From: Cellvibrionales bacterium UBA2034
Lineage (GTDB): Bacteria > Pseudomonadota > Gammaproteobacteria > Pseudomonadales > UBA7239
NCBI GenBank assembly: GCA_002333095.1
Contig: DDBK01000004.1
Location: 15,604-25,103, forward strand
DNA length: 9,500 nucleotides
Direction of reading: 5' to 3'
Position 1 is the first letter of the stretch. Each line of letters starts with the position of its first letter. The translations under genes were made by a program, and so were the position numbers. Shown here one piece after another: positions 7,705-9,500 of the stretch. A model generated the notes under the pieces. It worked only from the letters and a program-made list of their open reading frames with translations. It made no database searches and had not been told where the DNA came from.

Positions 7705-7707
7705 ATC

Positions 7708-9492
7708 ATGATGAAAACAAAAAGTCAGCTCGGTTTGGCAGTCAGGGCAGTGGTAGCTGTAAGTCTGCTTCCATTGTCGCTGCAAGTGAGTGCACTTGAG
7801 TATGAGCTCTCAGAAGACCTCAAGGTTAATGTTGATACTACATTGACGTATGGTCGCCAGTATCGCGTTGACGGGCGTGACAAGACCTTGATGGGCGGAA
7901 ATATCGATACACAAGCTGCTTTCGCCAATCTATTCGCGGATGAGTTTAAAGAATACGCGCAGTACATCAATGCAGATGATGGCAACCGTAATTTTGATAA
8001 ATGGGATACCACTTCGAGTCGGTTTTCTGCAGTCTCAGATATTGATATTTCTTATAAAAATGTTGGCTTTTTCATTCGGCCGCAAATTTTTTACGATGAA
8101 GTGCCGTTTGGTGAGCCAAATTGGTCAGGCAAATACTTGCCAGTGCAGGTTGGGCAAAAAGGCTCTAACAATCAGTACAGCGCTGGACTTACAAATTCAG
8201 TTGATCATTATGACGATGATTTCAAGAACACCAATGGCTATACAGCCAGATTTCTGGATGTTTACGCCTATGGTACTTTTGATATCAATGGCAAAAGCTT
8301 GGAGGTTCGTGCTGGTCGGCAAGTAATTAGCTGGGGTGAAGCCCTTATGCTTCAGGGCGGTATTGCTTTCGCTCAGAACCGTGTAGATTCAGGTGCAGCG
8401 ACTGCGCCAGGTGTTGAGCTAAAGGAGATATTCCTCCCTACAGGTGCTGTGTATGGCTCGTTTGCAGCTAGCGAATCAATTACGTTGGAGGCTTACTGGC
8501 AGTATGAGTGGATTCCTAGCACCCTGTTTCCAACAGGATCATTCTTTGAAATGCAGGATTTCATAGCTGGAGATAAGTTTATTGCAACGCCTCAGCTTGA
8601 TGATGGCGCTGGATTCGCGAGATTGGAGCACAATCCAAGCAATAATGATCAGTTCGGCTTGGGAATGCGCTATCTGTTGGGAGAGGGTACAGAAGCGGCT
8701 GTCTATATTGTCAACTACACAGATAAATATCCTATGTTCTGGGCTGCAAATGGCGCTGCAGAATGGTTGCCAGTGGACACGCTGATTGAGACTAATTATC
8801 TCGGCGGGTATGGCATTAACTACTTTGAAGATATAAGAATGTACGGGTTGACACTGAATACGGTAGTTAGCGGTGTCCAGCTGGGTATCGAATATGCTTA
8901 CAGAGCGAACGCGCCAATTGTTCCAGCGTGTACTGCAGTGGGGCTTTTACAGCAGCACTGTAAGGATACGAGCTTCTACGCGCTTAATGGTACAAATTGG
9001 CCAACTACACTCCAGTCAGCTCAAAATACTGTAAATTCGACCACGTTTAGCTGGCCAAACCGTGCAGAAATTCATACGTTAAACACAGGTATTACTTACA
9101 TCTTTCAGCCTAACCCGTTGTGGGACACTGCCACCTTGGTAGCTGAGCTTGGCAGCTGGTACATAGGCGGCTATGAAAATGATGACCTGCAATTTGCGGT
9201 TCTGGGAGCTTTCACAAAATATGGACAAGGCATGAGTGCGCAATTTATGCCTGAATACAAAAACGTTATGGAGGGTGTGGATTTGACCATTCCTTTCTTC
9301 GTTAACTACGGCATTGACGGTAGCCTTTCGACATTCAACTACAATGAACATAACTTGTGGTGGAGTGTGGGTGCTGAAGCGCTTTATCTTGAGCACTGGC
9401 GTTTCGCTGCGTACTACAATGATTTCAGTGGCCCAAACAACCTCTGGGTTGACCGTGATAACGTTTCATTCAACATCAAATATATTTTCTGA
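7708..9492 (+). CDS. DUF1302-family outer-membrane beta-barrel protein
   Basis: This 594-residue protein begins with a signal peptide: basic MMKTKSQ, a hydrophobic core to about residue 25, and a likely cleavage after VSA (residue 29). The mature part is rich in alternating hydrophobic and aromatic strands and ends in SFNIKYIF, with the terminal Phe expected of a substrate for the BAM outer-membrane assembly machinery. The segment RAGRQVISWGEALMLQGGI (201-219) is typical of DUF1302, and the length matches full-size members. C408 and C418 could form a disulfide in an extracellular or periplasmic loop. DUF1302 proteins have no settled function; they commonly neighbour DUF1329 genes and occur in clusters for using hydrophobic compounds, so an outer-membrane channel or receptor is the working inference. 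It is divergent from the response regulator. Only 8 bases follow its stop codon, so the expected DUF1329 partner downstream cannot be seen. Confidence 0.85.
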   Translation: MMKTKSQLGLAVRAVVAVSLLPLSLQVSALEYELSEDLKVNVDTTLTYGRQYRVDGRDKTLMGGNIDTQAAFANLFADEFKEYAQYINADDGNRNFDKWDTTSSRFSAVSDIDISYKNVGFFIRPQIFYDEVPFGEPNWSGKYLPVQVGQKGSNNQYSAGLTNSVDHYDDDFKNTNGYTARFLDVYAYGTFDINGKSLEVRAGRQVISWGEALMLQGGIAFAQNRVDSGAATAPGVELKEIFLPTGAVYGSFAASESITLEAYWQYEWIPSTLFPTGSFFEMQDFIAGDKFIATPQLDDGAGFARLEHNPSNNDQFGLGMRYLLGEGTEAAVYIVNYTDKYPMFWAANGAAEWLPVDTLIETNYLGGYGINYFEDIRMYGLTLNTVVSGVQLGIEYAYRANAPIVPACTAVGLLQQHCKDTSFYALNGTNWPTTLQSAQNTVNSTTFSWPNRAEIHTLNTGITYIFQPNPLWDTATLVAELGSWYIGGYENDDLQFAVLGAFTKYGQGMSAQFMPEYKNVMEGVDLTIPFFVNYGIDGSLSTFNYNEHNLWWSVGAEALYLEHWRFAAYYNDFSGPNNLWVDRDNVSFNIKYIF

Positions 9493-9500
9493 TGTTGTTA

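Larger units (their letters stand above)
7423..7707. promoter_or_regulatory. Divergent control region between regulator and DUF1302 genes
   Basis: This 285-bp region holds no convincing gene and must carry the promoters of both flanking, divergently transcribed genes. On the minus strand TATGAT (plus-strand 7452-7457) is a possible -10 box 30 bp before the regulator start, but no good -35 box lies at 17 bp. On the plus strand TGTAAT (7495-7500) is a possible -10 box, again without a matching -35. Weak core promoters are compatible with activator dependence. A short inverted repeat GGGAG...CTCCC (7431-7450) lies in the regulator leader and a longer one at 7546-7562 is listed separately. Confidence 0.5.

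Noticed and set aside
7499..7711. Open reading frame of 70 codons in the divergent region, plus strand
   Set aside because: No recognisable domain, no clear ribosome binding site, and its stop overlaps the DUF1302 start; it fills the region expected to hold promoters. Taken as chance.

Overview
The window is an ordinary-density, protein-coding stretch that looks like the chromosome of a Gram-negative, probably gammaproteobacterial, heterotroph. Support for this is an outer-membrane beta-barrel with signal peptide and C-terminal aromatic residue, a NahK/ErcS-type hybrid kinase with an ErdR/NarL-type regulator (combinations known from Pseudomonas and relatives), and moderate G+C. Genus cannot be told from the sequence. 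No RNA gene, insertion sequence, CRISPR array or phage gene was seen.

Layout. (1) 1-618 (+): C-terminal part of a Ycf48-like beta-propeller protein, cut by the window edge. (2) 705-3155 (+): a complete RND/MMPL-family inner-membrane transporter, 86 bp downstream and probably in the same operon. (3) 3182-3209: a clear intrinsic terminator closing that unit. (4) 3260-4864 (+): a complete GMC-family FAD alcohol/choline-type dehydrogenase. (5) 4896-6767 (+): a soluble PAS hybrid histidine kinase with a C-terminal receiver, 31 bp after the dehydrogenase. (6) 6781-7422 (-): a NarL/LuxR-type response regulator convergent with the kinase, separated by 13 bp. (7) 7423-7707: a 285-bp divergent control region holding an inverted repeat. 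(8) 7708-9492 (+): a DUF1302-family outer-membrane beta-barrel protein; the window ends 8 bases after its stop.

How the parts may work together. DUF1302, DUF1329 (LolA/LolB-like fold), Ycf48-like and RND/MMPL genes are recalled as a recurring gene set in Pseudomonas and marine gammaproteobacteria, suggesting a trans-envelope route for a hydrophobic substrate whose identity is not established. Here the Ycf48-RND pair and the DUF1302 gene flank a module of one alcohol-oxidising flavoenzyme and one complete two-component pair of the kind that controls alcohol and acetate metabolism in Pseudomonas. The inferred reading is a locus for sensing, moving and oxidising a hydrophobic alcohol or related compound. 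Gene identities are well supported; the joint function and the substrate are inference.
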